Source of the DNA: Variovorax sp. WDL1
GTDB taxonomy: Bacteria; Pseudomonadota; Gammaproteobacteria; Burkholderiales; Burkholderiaceae_C
Length of the DNA stretch: 55,649 bases
NCBI RefSeq assembly: GCF_001541225.1
Contig: NZ_LMTS01000218.1
Span: forward strand, 1 to 55,649
Reading direction: 5' to 3'
The notes beneath the pieces were generated by a model. That model worked only from the letters and a program-made list of their open reading frames with translations. It had not been told where the DNA came from and made no database searches. The stretch's first letter is position 1. Each line of letters opens with the position of its first letter. Made by a program: the position numbers and the translations under genes. Below are positions 38,695-48,337 of the stretch, piece by piece.

Positions 38695-40123
38695 ATGCCT
38701 CCCATGGATGAACTGCCGCCCCGGCCCCGGCGAGGCCGTAGCTCCCTTGGCGGAGGGCTCCTGGTGAGAGCCGCCCCCGACAAGATGGGCGAAGCGGTCG
38801 CCGCGCCCGCCCTCGCCAGCTTCGCCGAGGCCTTCCGCTTCTGGCTCAAGCTCGGCTTCATCAGCTTCGGCGGGCCAGCCGGGCAGATCGCGATCATGCA
38901 CCGAGCTTGTCGAGCGGCGCCGCTGGATCAGCGAGAAGCGCTTCCTCCACGCGCTGAACTACTGCATGCTCCTGCCCGGCCCCGAGGCGCAGCAGCTGGC
39001 CACCTACATCGGCTGGTTGATGCACCGGACGTGGGGCGGCATCGTCGCAGGCGCCCTGTTCGTGCTGCCCTCGCTGTTCATCCTGATCGCGCTGTCATGG
39101 ATCTACCTGCGCTTCGGAGACGTGCCGGCGGTGGCCGGTCTCTTCTACGGCATCAAGCCGGCCGTCACCGCGCTGGTGCTGCACGCGGCACACCGCATCG
39201 GCACGCGGGCGCTGCGCAACCCTTGGATGTGGGGCATTGCGGCAGCGGCCTTCGTCGCCATCTTTGCCTTCGACACGCCCTTTCCGGCCATCGTCCTCGG
39301 GGCCGGGCTGATCGGCCACTTCGGGGCGCGCCGCGCACCGGCGGTGTTCGCGCTCGGCGGCGGCCATGGTGGCGCGCAGCACCGCTACGGTCCGGCGCTG
39401 ATCGACGACGACACGCCGACGCCGCCGCACGCGCGCTTCTCGCGCGGCCGGCTGGCGAGGCTGCTGGCTGTCGGGCTGGGCATCTGGACACTGGCGATGG
39501 GCGCCCTGGTCGCCACGCAAGGCCTGCACGGCACGCTGACGCAGATGGGCTGGTTCTTCACGAAGGCGGCGCTGCTGACTTTCGGCGGCGCCTACGCGGT
39601 GCTGCCCTATGTCTACCAGGGCGCAGTCGAGCAGCACCACTGGCTATCGGGCGCGCAGATGATCGACGGCCTGGCCCTGGGCGAGACGACACCGGGCCCG
39701 CTGATCATGGTGGTGGCCTTCGTGGGCTTCGTCGGCGGCTGGCTGCGGCAGGTGCTCGGCCCGGAGGCGCTCTTTCTCGGCGGGGCGCTGGCGGCCACGG
39801 TGGTCACCTTCTTCACCTTCCTGCCTTCCTTCGTCTTCATCCTGGCTGGCGGACCCCTCGTCGAGGCCACGCACGGCAAGCTCGGCTTCACCGCGCCGCT
39901 GTCGGCGATCACCGCGGCGGTGGTGGGCGTGATCCTCAACCTGGCGCTGTTCTTCGCCTACCACGTGCTCTGGCCGGAGGGCTTCACCGGCCGCTTCGAC
40001 TGGATGTCGGCAATCATCGCAGTCGCCGCGGCCTTCGCCCTCTTCCGCTTCAAGATTGGCGTGATGCCGCTCCTCGGCGCCTGTGCACTCGTCGGACTCG
40101 CCGTCGCGCTGGGAAGGGGCTGA
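38695..40123 (+). pseudogene. chrA: chromate transporter ChrA, frameshifted near the N-terminus
   Basis: Two frames together code for a full CHR-family protein (about 475 residues, two homologous halves). The first frame gives [28 protein letters not shown] and then runs into nonsense; from about 38905 another frame continues [38 protein letters not shown] and the rest of the transporter to 40123. Two bases appear to be missing at 38899-38905, where MHR should join ELVE. The second half has [16 protein letters not shown] and [15 protein letters not shown], the repeated CHR signatures. ChrA exports chromate in exchange for protons. The start is uncertain (38695, 38704 or 38785). It is divergent from the second hrp-controlled operon. 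Confidence 0.85.
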
Positions 40124-40147
40124 ACGCGCTAAGGATGTCCGCTCTGC

Positions 40148-41344
40148 TCAGTCGCCCGCAGCAATGCCCCGCTGCTTGAGTGCCGCGATGTCGGCGTCGC
40201 TGTACCCGACCTCGCGCAGCAGCGCATCCGTGTGCTCGCCGAGCAGCGGCGGCTGCAGCCGGATGCCCGGCCGCTCGCTGCCCAGAGTGAAGGGCATCAG
40301 CGGCACCTTCGACTCGCTGCCGTCGTTCATGCGCACCGGCGCCAGCCCACCGGTGGCATTGAGGTGCGGGTCGTCGAAGAGCTCGTGCGGCTTGACGATG
40401 GGGGCGAAGGGCAGCTCGTTCTTCTCGAACACGGCGCTGAGCTCGGCCGCGCTGTAGCCGGCGAGGTGCGAGCGCAGGAGGGGCATCATCCAGTCGCGCG
40501 CGAGCACGCGGTCGTTGTTGGTCTTCAGGCGCGGATCGGCCAGCATGTCCTCCAGGCCGAAGGCCTTGCAGAAGATGCCCCACTGCTTGTCGCTGACCGC
40601 CGCCAGGAAGATCTGTTCGCCGTCCTTCACGGTGAAGACGTCGTACACGCCCCAGGCCGAGATGCGGCTGGGCATCGGATCGGCTGGCTTGCCGGTGGCC
40701 GCGAACTGCATCATGTGCTGCGCGACGAGGAAGATGTTGTTCTCGAACAGCGCCGACTGCACCTCGCAGCCCTCGCCGGTCTGCTCGCGCTGGCGCAGCG
40801 CCGCCATCGCGCCGATGGCGCCGAACATGCCGCCCATGATGTCGTTGACGCTGGTGCCTGCGCGCAACGGGTCACCGATGCGGCCTGTCATGTAGGCCAG
40901 GCCGCCCATCATCTGCACCACTTCGTCGAGCGCGGTGCGATGGTCGTAGGGGCCGGGCAGGAAGCCCTTGTGGCTCACGTAGATGAGGCGCGGGTGGAGC
41001 TTCTTCAGGCTCTCGTAGTCCAGGCCCAGCTTCTTCATGGTGCCGGGCTTGAAGTTCTCGCTCACGATATCGGCGCTGGCGATCAGGCGCAGCGCGGCCT
41101 CGATGCCCTCGGGCTTCTTGAGGTCGAGCGCGATGCTCTTCTTGTTGCGGTTGAAGGTCGGGAAGAAGCCGGCGCCGGAGCCCAGCAGGCGCCGCGTGGA
41201 GTCGCCCTCGACGGGCTCGACCTTGATGACCTCGGCACCGAGGTCGCCCATCATCATGCCGCAGGTAGGGCCCATCACCATGTGGGTGAACTCGACGACG
41301 CGGACGCCTGCGTAGGGCAGTTGCTTCTCTGTGTTGTCAGGCAT
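40148..41344 (-). CDS. family III (CaiB/BaiF) CoA transferase
   Basis: 398 residues. Family III enzymes transfer CoA between carboxylates through an aspartyl-CoA intermediate. Hallmarks are [40 protein letters not shown], and the catalytic Asp168 in [14 protein letters not shown]. The start overlaps by eight bases the end of the HMG-CoA lyase gene read in the same direction, so both are in one operon; the pairing suggests activation of a C5-C6 dicarboxylate followed by lyase cleavage, for example in leucine- or itaconate-type degradation. Specificity cannot be read from the sequence. Confidence 0.93.
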   Translation of the reverse strand: MPDNTEKQLPYAGVRVVEFTHMVMGPTCGMMMGDLGAEVIKVEPVEGDSTRRLLGSGAGFFPTFNRNKKSIALDLKKPEGIEAALRLIASADIVSENFKPGTMKKLGLDYESLKKLHPRLIYVSHKGFLPGPYDHRTALDEVVQMMGGLAYMTGRIGDPLRAGTSVNDIMGGMFGAIGAMAALRQREQTGEGCEVQSALFENNIFLVAQHMMQFAATGKPADPMPSRISAWGVYDVFTVKDGEQIFLAAVSDKQWGIFCKAFGLEDMLADPRLKTNNDRVLARDWMMPLLRSHLAGYSAAELSAVFEKNELPFAPIVKPHELFDDPHLNATGGLAPVRMNDGSESKVPLMPFTLGSERPGIRLQPPLLGEHTDALLREVGYSDADIAALKQRGIAAGD

Positions 41345-42269
41345 GTTCGGTTCCCTGGACGAAGCCCTTGGGCAGGCCGGCCTCGGGCGTCATGCCGTAG
41401 ACCGGCTCGCCCGGCAGGCCGGCGACGAGTGGCGCGCGCGCCGCGATGAGCTTGCCGATGTCGATGCCGGTGGCGACGCCCATGGCCTCGAACATGAAGA
41501 CCAGGTCCTCGGTCACCACGTTGCCCGACGCGCCAGGCGCATAGGGGCAGCCGCCCAGGCCGCCGAGCGAGGCATCGAAGGTGCGCACGCCCTCCTCGAA
41601 GGCCGCGAGGCAGTTGGCCAGGCCCAGCCCGCGGGTGTTGTGCATGTGGGCCGCGCCGGCCTTGCCGCCGAGCTCGGCGCGCAGGCGCCTGAAGAGGCGG
41701 CGGACCTGGGCCGGATTGGCGTAGCCGACGGTGTCGGACAGGCCCGATTCGTCTGCACCCGCTGCCACGCACTGCACCGCGAGGCGGATGACCTCGTCTT
41801 CCGGCACCTCGCCCTGCAGCGTGCAGCCGAAGGCGGTGGAGATGCCGGCCTCGAGCTTCACGTGGGGCGCGATCTCGCGGCGCAGCGCGGCGATGGCGCG
41901 GACCTCCTCGACCATTTCCTCGCGCGTCTTGCGCACGTTGGCCAGCGAATGCGCAGCGCTGGCCGACACCGGCATGGTGAGCTTGTGGACGCCGGCCGCG
42001 AGCGCGGCCTCCGCGCCCTTGCGGTTGGGCACCAGCGCCATGACGGTGAGCCCGGGCAGCGTGATCGCGTGGCGCACCACCTCGGCGGCATCGGCCATCT
42101 GCGGCAGCAGGCGGGCCGGGACGAAGGAGGCAACCTCGATCTCGCGCACGCCGGCCGCGTGGAGCGCGTCGATCCACCGCAGCTTGTCCGCGGTCGGCAT
42201 CGTCGCCTTGACGGACTGCAGTCCGTCGCGCGGGCCGACCTCGCTGATCAGCACATCGGGACTTGTCAT
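41337..42269 (-). CDS. hydroxymethylglutaryl-CoA lyase family protein
   Basis: 310 residues, a TIM-barrel lyase that splits HMG-CoA (or a related 3-hydroxy-3-methylacyl-CoA) to acetyl-CoA and a keto acid. Signatures are EVGPRDGLQ with the catalytic Arg and Asp, EVASFVPARLLPQMAD, STAFGCTLQGEVP, SDTVGYANPAQV, the metal ligands in AHMHNTRGLGLAN, and GGLGGCPYAPGASGN with the active-site Cys. CAGGAGA precedes the ATG. It is the first gene of the pair with the CoA transferase. Confidence 0.94.
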   Translation of the reverse strand: MTSPDVLISEVGPRDGLQSVKATMPTADKLRWIDALHAAGVREIEVASFVPARLLPQMADAAEVVRHAITLPGLTVMALVPNRKGAEAALAAGVHKLTMPVSASAAHSLANVRKTREEMVEEVRAIAALRREIAPHVKLEAGISTAFGCTLQGEVPEDEVIRLAVQCVAAGADESGLSDTVGYANPAQVRRLFRRLRAELGGKAGAAHMHNTRGLGLANCLAAFEEGVRTFDASLGGLGGCPYAPGASGNVVTEDLVFMFEAMGVATGIDIGKLIAARAPLVAGLPGEPVYGMTPEAGLPKGFVQGTEHA

Positions 42270-42466
42270 CGGGGGCTTGTCTCCTGGAGCGGCATTTGCA
42301 AGCCCTATGGGCCTTGCTTGACAGGCCTATCGTACAGAACCAGGCCGCGCGGGCGGCGCCGCCTGCGTCCCCTCGTCCTTCACGCGAGAGGAGGATCCAT
42401 GACGCCATGCAGGCCGCTGCACGCGACACATCGGCTTGCGTGCACGCAGGTCGACCTCCAGGCAGT

Positions 42467-43462
42467 TCACCGCGCCGGCGCCTGATCCCTTAGCGCAACC
42501 AACACCGCCTCGTTCTGCTCCGGCAGCCCCACGGTAATGCGCAGCCACTGCGGCAGGCCGTAGCCGTCGAGCAGCGCCACATCGACACCGGCGGCAAGCA
42601 GGCGCGCATGCACGGTGCGCCCCTCTCCGACGTGCACCATCACGAAGTTGCCCGCGGAGGGGAGCGAGCCGAGCCGCAGCTCGTGCAGCCCTGCCTCGAG
42701 CCGCATCCGACCGGCGGCGTTGAGTTGGTAGCTGCGCGCCAGGAAGGCCTCGTCGGCCAGCGCCGCCACCGCCGCAGCCTGCGCCGGCGTGCTGACGTTG
42801 AAGCGCGGCCGCTGCGCAGTCAGGCGCGCCGCCAGCGCGTGCTGCGCGACGCCATAGCCGATGCGCAGGCCCGCCAGCCCGTAGGCCTTGGAGAAGGTGC
42901 GCGCGACGATGAGGTTCGGGAAGCGCCGCACCCAGGCGATGCTGTCGTAGCGCTGCGCCGGCGCGAGGTACTCCCCGTAAGCCTCGTCGAGCAGCACCGT
43001 CGCTTGCGATGGCACCGATTCCAGGAAGGCGAGCAGCGGCCCGGCCTCGATGAAGCTGCCGGTGGGGTTGTTGGGATTGGCGACGAAGACCAGCCGCGTG
43101 TCCTCGCCGATGGCGGCGCGCATGGCGTCAAGGTCGTGGCCGAAGTCCCGCGCCGGTACCACGGTGCTGCGCGCGTGGGCGTGCGCGGCAGCCTGCCCGT
43201 AGACCACGAAGCCGTACTGCGAATAGACGACATGCTCGCCCGGCTTGACGCAGACCTGGGCCGCGAGTTCGAGGATCTCGCTGGAGCCGCTGCCCAGCAC
43301 CAGCCAGTCGGCCGGCACGTCGAGCCGCGCCGACAGCGCATGCTTGAGCGCGGTGCCGTTGCTGTCGGGGTAGTGGCCTGCGCCCTGGAGTGCTGCCGCG
43401 GCGGCGCGCCGGGCGGACTCGGGCATGCCGAGCGGGTTTTCATTGGAGGCCAGGAGGATCAT
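42467..43462 (-). CDS. histidinol-phosphate aminotransferase-like protein, N-terminally short
   Basis: 331 residues of fold-type I PLP aminotransferases, HisC branch: LASNENPLGMPES, VFVANPNNPTGSF, LLDEAYGEYLAP, and the PLP Lys192 in SRTF-like ARTFSKAYGLAGLRIGYG. HisC proteins usually have 25-35 residues before the ASNENPLG motif; here only four precede it. The frame stays open upstream to a TAG near 43520 but offers no ATG, GTG or TTG, and no ribosome-binding site precedes the ATG at 43462. It is isolated from his genes and is probably a paralogue; the start or a small deletion is uncertain. Confidence 0.85.
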   Translation of the reverse strand: MILLASNENPLGMPESARRAAAAALQGAGHYPDSNGTALKHALSARLDVPADWLVLGSGSSEILELAAQVCVKPGEHVVYSQYGFVVYGQAAAHAHARSTVVPARDFGHDLDAMRAAIGEDTRLVFVANPNNPTGSFIEAGPLLAFLESVPSQATVLLDEAYGEYLAPAQRYDSIAWVRRFPNLIVARTFSKAYGLAGLRIGYGVAQHALAARLTAQRPRFNVSTPAQAAAVAALADEAFLARSYQLNAAGRMRLEAGLHELRLGSLPSAGNFVMVHVGEGRTVHARLLAAGVDVALLDGYGLPQWLRITVGLPEQNEAVLVALRDQAPAR

Positions 43463-43575
43463 CGCGAGGGCCGGTACCTGTTTGAGAGGTGAATGTATGG
43501 ACCCTTTGCAGCCTGCCTATCAGGGCCTACCCTCTGCATGTGGTTGGCCCACCTCGGCGCGCGATTACCTTCACT

Positions 43576-43590
43576 TTGGTCATTGATCAA
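43576..43590 (+). promoter_or_regulatory. candidate GntR/FadR-type operator upstream of glcB
   Basis: TTGGTC-ATT-GATCAA is an imperfect palindrome with the TGGT/ACCA-like half-sites of FadR-subfamily regulators such as GlcC and PdhR. It is 88 bases before the glcB ATG in an otherwise featureless leader of about 215 bases. This is a weak call based on symmetry and position. Confidence 0.3.
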
Positions 43591-43677
43591 TCACACTTGC
43601 GGCTCTTACTCGCCAACCAGGTATCGAATAAAGTCGTCGACTGCATTTTTCCGTCTTGATTCAAGGAGTAGCTCACC

Positions 43678-45855
43678 ATGACCGCCCGCACGACCGTCCA
43701 CGGCCTCCAGGTCGCCACCGAACTCCATCGCTTCATCGAAGACCGGGTGCTGCCGGCCACCGGCGTCGCCAGCGAGGTTTTCTGGAAGGGCTTCGACGCC
43801 ATCGTCGGCGATCTCGCGCCCAAGAACATCGCGCTCCTGGCCGAGCGCGACCGCCTGCAGTCCGAGATGGACGCCTGGCACCAGGCCCATCCCGGCCCGA
43901 TCGCCGACATGCCGGCTTACCGCGCCTTCCTCGAGAAGATCGGCTATTTGCTGCCGCAGCCCAAGGGTGCGAAGGCCACCACCACCAACGTCGACGCCGA
44001 GCTCGCGCTGCAGGCCGGCCCGCAGCTGGTGGTGCCGATCCTCAACGCCCGCTATGCGCTGAACGCCGCGAACGCGCGCTGGGGCTCGCTCTACGACGCG
44101 CTCTACGGCACCGACGCCATTCCCGAGACCGACGGCGCGGAGAAGGGCCAGGGCTACAACCCGGTGCGCGGCGCGAAGGTGATCGCCTTCGCGCGCGAAG
44201 TGCTGGACCAGGCCGCGCCGCTGGCCAACGGCTCGCACAAGAACGCGACCGGCTACGCGGTCAAGGACGGCCAGCTGATGGTCGCGCTGCAAAGCAGCAG
44301 CACGCCGCTGGCGGACCCCTCGCAGTTCGTGGGCTACCAGGGCGATGCGGCGGCGCCGGGCTCGGTGCTGCTCAAGCACAACGGCATCCACCTCGACATC
44401 CGGATCGACCGCAACACGCCGATCGGCAAGACCGACCCGGCCGGCATCAGCGACGTGGTGCTCGAGGCGGCGCTGTCCACCATCCTCGACCTCGAGGACT
44501 CCGTGGCGGTGGTCGATGCCGAGGACAAGGTGCTCGCCTATTCGAACTGGCTCGGCATCCTCCAGGGCACGCTGACCGAGGAAGTCGAGAAGGGCGGCAA
44601 GACCTTCACCCGCGGCCTGAACCCGGACCGCGAGTACGCCGGGGCCGACGGCAAGCCGGTCAGGCTGCACGGCCGCTCGCTGATGTTCGTGCGCAACGTC
44701 GGCCACCTGATGACCAACCCGGCGATCCTCTATGGCGAGGGCAAGGAGATCCCCGAGGGGATCATGGACGCGGTGATCACCACCACCATCGCCACCATCG
44801 ACCTGAAGCGCAAGGGCAACTCGCGCACCGGCAGCGTCTACATCGTGAAGCCCAAGATGCACGGCCCCGCCGAGGTGGCCTTCGCGAGCGAGCTGTTCGG
44901 CCGCGTCGAGCAGATGCTGGGCCTGCCTGCCAACACGGTGAAGCTGGGCATCATGGACGAGGAGCGCCGCACCAGCGTCAACCTGAAGGCCTGCATTGCC
45001 GAGGCGGCGGGCCGGGTGGCCTTCATCAACACCGGCTTCCTGGACCGCACCGGTGACGAGATGCACACCGCGATGCGCGCCGGCCCGATGCTGCGCAAGG
45101 GCGACATGAAGACCACGCCCTGGATCCAGGCCTACGAGAAGAACAACGTGCTGGTGGGCCTCTCGTGCGGCCTGCGCGGCAAGGCGCAGATCGGCAAGGG
45201 CATGTGGGCCATGCCCGACCTGATGGCCGCGATGCTGGAGCAGAAGATCGGCCACCCCAAGGCCGGCGCCAACACCGCCTGGGTTCCCTCGCCCACCGCC
45301 GCCACGCTGCATGCGCTGCACTACCACCGCGTGAACGTGGCCGAGGTCCAGAAGGAACTCGAGAAGATCGACGCCGATGCCGAGCGCGACAACATCCTGG
45401 CCGACCTGCTGAAGGTGCCGGTCGCGCCAGAGGCGAAGTGGTCGGCGGCCGAACGCCAGCAGGAGCTGGACAACAACGTGCAGGGCATCCTCGGCTACGT
45501 GGTGCGCTGGATCGACCAGGGCGTGGGCTGCTCCAAGGTGCCCGACATCCACAACGTGGGGTTGATGGAAGACCGCGCGACCCTGCGCATCTCGAGCCAG
45601 CACATCGCCAACTGGCTGCTGCATGGGGTGGTGACGAAGGAAGAAGTCGACGCCACCTTCCAGCGCATGGCCGCGGTGGTCGACGAGCAGAACGCCGGCG
45701 ATCCGCTCTACCAGAAGATGGCGGGCAACTTCGGCACCTCGGCAGCGTACAAGGCTGCGCAGGACCTGGTGTTCAAGGGCGTGGAGCAGCCGAGCGGGTA
45801 CACCGAGCCGCTGCTGCATGCGTGGCGGCTGAAGGTGAAGGCGGGGCAGGCCTGA
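43678..45855 (+). CDS. glcB: malate synthase G
   Basis: 725 residues, the single-chain G isoform that condenses glyoxylate and acetyl-CoA to malate. Present are [20 protein letters not shown] at the start, the catalytic barrel with [72 protein letters not shown] and [10 protein letters not shown], and the C-terminal helical plug with [27 protein letters not shown]. An AAGGAG site lies nine bases before the ATG. The thioesterase gene follows after five bases. It serves growth on glycolate, acetate or fatty acids. Confidence 0.97.
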   Translation: MTARTTVHGLQVATELHRFIEDRVLPATGVASEVFWKGFDAIVGDLAPKNIALLAERDRLQSEMDAWHQAHPGPIADMPAYRAFLEKIGYLLPQPKGAKATTTNVDAELALQAGPQLVVPILNARYALNAANARWGSLYDALYGTDAIPETDGAEKGQGYNPVRGAKVIAFAREVLDQAAPLANGSHKNATGYAVKDGQLMVALQSSSTPLADPSQFVGYQGDAAAPGSVLLKHNGIHLDIRIDRNTPIGKTDPAGISDVVLEAALSTILDLEDSVAVVDAEDKVLAYSNWLGILQGTLTEEVEKGGKTFTRGLNPDREYAGADGKPVRLHGRSLMFVRNVGHLMTNPAILYGEGKEIPEGIMDAVITTTIATIDLKRKGNSRTGSVYIVKPKMHGPAEVAFASELFGRVEQMLGLPANTVKLGIMDEERRTSVNLKACIAEAAGRVAFINTGFLDRTGDEMHTAMRAGPMLRKGDMKTTPWIQAYEKNNVLVGLSCGLRGKAQIGKGMWAMPDLMAAMLEQKIGHPKAGANTAWVPSPTAATLHALHYHRVNVAEVQKELEKIDADAERDNILADLLKVPVAPEAKWSAAERQQELDNNVQGILGYVVRWIDQGVGCSKVPDIHNVGLMEDRATLRISSQHIANWLLHGVVTKEEVDATFQRMAAVVDEQNAGDPLYQKMAGNFGTSAAYKAAQDLVFKGVEQPSGYTEPLLHAWRLKVKAGQA

Positions 45856-45860
45856 ACGAC

Positions 45861-46274
45861 ATGCCAGCCTCCAAGGAAGAAATCGCAGCATTCATTGCAC
45901 GCGAGTTTCCGCAGACGAAGTGCGCCGTCCTGGAAGCCGGCAATGCCGGCGCGACTGTCGCGCACGAGGTGGGGCCCGCCGAACTGCGGCCCGGCGGCAC
46001 GGTCTCCGGGCCCGTCCTCATGGCCACGGCCGATGTGGCGCTCTACGTGGCGATCCTCGGTGAAATCGGCATCGTTCCCTTGACGGTGACCACCAGCCTG
46101 AACATCAACTTCCTTCGCAAGCCGGAGGCAGGGGCGCGCGTCATCGGCATCTGCAAGCTCATCAAGCTGGGTCGCTCACTGGCGGTCGGCGAGGTCAGCC
46201 TTTACTCGGAGGGGCGCAGCGAAGTCGTTGCGCATGCCGTGGGGACGTATTCGATCCCGCGGCAGGCAGCATAG
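45861..46274 (+). CDS. PaaI-type hotdog-fold thioesterase family protein
   Basis: 137 residues. The single hotdog fold is seen as GATVAHEVGPAELRPGGTVSGPVLM, a central helix ATADVALYVAILGEIG, then VTTSLNINFLRKPEAGARVIGI and the terminal strands SLAVGEVSLYSEG. The helix carries Asp54 at the usual catalytic place in the PaaI/YbgC-like group. Substrates of such proteins are acyl-CoAs or acyl-ACPs, unknown here. It is translated directly after malate synthase G and may salvage CoA in the same pathway. Confidence 0.85.
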   Translation: MPASKEEIAAFIAREFPQTKCAVLEAGNAGATVAHEVGPAELRPGGTVSGPVLMATADVALYVAILGEIGIVPLTVTTSLNINFLRKPEAGARVIGICKLIKLGRSLAVGEVSLYSEGRSEVVAHAVGTYSIPRQAA

Positions 46275-46305
46275 CCCCGGGATCCAAGAGCCGGTGCCCC
46301 ATGCC

Positions 46306-46324
46306 CCCTCTCGAAGGGAGAGGG
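46306..46324. terminator. short hairpin between convergent thioesterase and proQ genes
   Basis: CCCTCTC-GAAGG-GAGAGGG, a 7-bp perfect stem with a five-base loop, lies between two convergent stop codons (46274 and 46327). No T-run follows on either strand, so the terminator role is tentative. Confidence 0.4.
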
Positions 46325-46326
46325 CG

Positions 46327-47097
46327 TCAGGTGGGGTCCGAAGGCTCGGTGCGCGCCCGCCCAGCGGCCAGCGTTCGCTTCACTTCCCCCGGATCCATCC
46401 CGTACATCTCCGCGAACTCGGCGAGGCTGCGCCCGCTGGCCTCGAAGGCCCGGCGCAGCGCCTCGCGCTTGGCATTGCGCGCGCCCAGTTCGGCGAAGGC
46501 CTCGTCGAGCACCGCGTTGGCGGTCTCGTCGTTGCTGCGCACGACGAGCATGTAGTCTTCGCGCGAGAGGCCCGAGGCCTCGATGGCGGCCATCAAGCGC
46601 GTGCGCAACTGCGCGCGCAGGTCCTCGCCGCTGCGCGCCTTGCGCCTGCGGAACACTTCGAGGATGGCGTGATGCACATGCTCGGGTGCGACAGGCTCCA
46701 CGGGCACGCCGCTCAGGTCGTGACGCTGCTTGCCCGAAGCCACGGCCTCCAGGTAGCGGGTGGAGCGCGCATGCAGGCCCAGCGCGACCTTCAGGTCCTC
46801 GCGCTTGAACTCATCGGCGTGCGCCGCAAGGAGGTCCTCGAACACGCCGAGCTTCAGCGGAAGGAAGCGGGCGCCGAACAGGCCGGGGTAGAGCTCGAAA
46901 AGGCGCTCGAGCACGGGATGGGTCTTGCGCGGATGCGCGGGCTGCTTGCCCTGCGGCGGCTGCTGCGCCTGCGCCCTCTGCTGCGCAGCGCCGGCGCGCC
47001 GGTGCTTCTTGCGGCCGGCCGGCGCGTTGGGTTCGTTCTTCGGCTGCGAGGGCTGCGGCGAAGGGGCGGTAGCGGTATCTGATGTGTTCGAGGTCAT
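46327..47097 (-). CDS. ProQ/FinO-domain RNA chaperone
   Basis: 256 residues from the ATG at 47097. An N-terminal disordered Pro/Gln/Lys-rich stretch (KKHRRAGAAQQRAQAQQ) is followed by the FinO/ProQ domain: HPVLERLFELYPGLFGARFLPLKLGVFEDLLA, REDLKVALGLHARSTRYLEAVASG and RHDLSG. These proteins bind sRNA and mRNA duplexes. The C-terminal 90 residues (VRSNDETANAVLDEAFAELGARNAKREALRRAF) are helical and extend beyond the minimal domain, as is usual in beta-proteobacterial members. Confidence 0.92.
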   Translation of the reverse strand: MTSNTSDTATAPSPQPSQPKNEPNAPAGRKKHRRAGAAQQRAQAQQPPQGKQPAHPRKTHPVLERLFELYPGLFGARFLPLKLGVFEDLLAAHADEFKREDLKVALGLHARSTRYLEAVASGKQRHDLSGVPVEPVAPEHVHHAILEVFRRRKARSGEDLRAQLRTRLMAAIEASGLSREDYMLVVRSNDETANAVLDEAFAELGARNAKREALRRAFEASGRSLAEFAEMYGMDPGEVKRTLAAGRARTEPSDPT

Positions 47098-47327
47098 GGA
47101 TGTCGGGCCCTCCCAGGCCCATGGCGCATGAAACGGCGCGGACCCGAACTGTAATGCCGCGGGGAGATGCTTCGCCACACGGCCGCCATGGCCTGCCGCG
47201 TGCCGCCTCCTCGTCCTACAGCCATGCGCGCGCCATACCGACCCGGACCGGGAACCATGTGTTTACGTTGCAAGCACTGGAATCCGGATCCCAGTCACAA
47301 CCATTCCACCCTTCAAGGAGATAACTC

Positions 47328-47663
47328 ATGACGTCCACCTCGTTTCCCAAAGTGCTGAAAGTCACCGCCGCCGCCTTCGCCATTGCCGGGGCTGCAGGTC
47401 TCGCAGTCGCGCAGGGCAACCCGCCGACCACCAGCTCGCCCAATCCTGCAACTGGCGCGGGCCAGCAGGCGCAAGGCACGCAGGGTACTCAGGGCAGTAC
47501 TCCCATGGGCACGACCGGCACGCCTGCCGCACAGGGCTCCGGGACGATGAGTTCCGGCCCCGCGGCCAGCGGCAGCACCTCGGGCAGCGGGACGATGTCT
47601 TCGACCGATACGACGACACCGAGGTCCGACAACATGCGCGTGGCGCGCGCTGACCGCAACTGA
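47328..47663 (+). CDS. secreted low-complexity Ser/Thr/Gly protein
   Basis: 111 residues. A signal peptide (VTAAAFAIAGAAGLAVAQ) is followed by a disordered body of Gly, Ser, Thr, Gln and Ala with near-repeats (QGTQGTQGS, GTMSSGPAASGSTSGSGTMSS) and a short basic end (MRVARADRN). An AAGGAG site precedes the ATG by eight bases. No domain is recognised. The L,D-transpeptidase gene follows after two bases, so it is probably an exported envelope protein of the same operon. Confidence 0.7.
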   Translation: MTSTSFPKVLKVTAAAFAIAGAAGLAVAQGNPPTTSSPNPATGAGQQAQGTQGTQGSTPMGTTGTPAAQGSGTMSSGPAASGSTSGSGTMSSTDTTTPRSDNMRVARADRN

Positions 47664-47665
47664 TC

Positions 47666-48331
47666 GTGCGCCGCATGTCGCCGACCTTGCCGACCCTGCC
47701 GGGCGCAGCGCCCGGCTTTCTCGGGCTGGTCCTGGTCGCTGCCGCGCTGGCGCTCCCCGTGCCGGCGCGGGCGCAGGGCGAGATCGAGAGCCTGGTCCAG
47801 TGGGTGCGAGCGACCGGCGACAACCAGGGCGCGGCCTTCGCCGTCGTCGACAAGAAGGGCGCGCGCGTTCACCTCTTCGATGCGGGTGGCAAGGAGCGGG
47901 CTTCTGCGCCCATTCTTATCGGCTTGGCGCGCGGCGACGATTCCGTACCCGGGATCGGCGAGCGCCCCATGGCCCAGATCCGGCCCGAGGAACGCACGAC
48001 GCCAGCCGGTCGGTTCGCCAGCGAGCCTGGCCGCAACCTGAAGGGCGAGGACATCGTGTGGGTCGACTACGACGCAGCGGTCTCGATGCATCGCGTGCGT
48101 GCCACCAACCCGGCGGAGCGCCGCCTGGAGCGGCTCGCCACACCCGGCGTCGAGGACAACCGAATTTCTTACGGGTGCATCAATGTGCCGGCGGCCTTCT
48201 ACGATGCGCACGTGAAGCCCACGCTCGGCGCCCATCGCGGCGTCGTCTACGTGCTGCCGGAGACGAGGCCGCTCGCAGCGGTGTTCGGCCTGGGCACGCG
48301 GGTCGCCGCGACGCCGGCTGCGCAGCGCTGA
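47666..48331 (+). CDS. L,D-transpeptidase (YkuD)-like secreted protein
   Basis: 221 residues from a GTG at 47666 (ATG at 47675 is an alternative). A signal peptide (GLVLVAAALALPVPARAQ) precedes a domain with the YkuD layout: FAVVDKKGARVHLFDAGG, TTPAGRF, the conserved His142 in AVSMHRVRA and the catalytic Cys171 in ISYGCINVP, corresponding to the family HG...S.GC. Such enzymes make 3-3 crosslinks in peptidoglycan or attach lipoproteins. The Arg normally after Cys-Ile is Asn here, so catalysis could differ. Confidence 0.85.
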   Translation: MRRMSPTLPTLPGAAPGFLGLVLVAAALALPVPARAQGEIESLVQWVRATGDNQGAAFAVVDKKGARVHLFDAGGKERASAPILIGLARGDDSVPGIGERPMAQIRPEERTTPAGRFASEPGRNLKGEDIVWVDYDAAVSMHRVRATNPAERRLERLATPGVEDNRISYGCINVPAAFYDAHVKPTLGAHRGVVYVLPETRPLAAVFGLGTRVAATPAAQR

Positions 48332-48337
48332 AACCGA

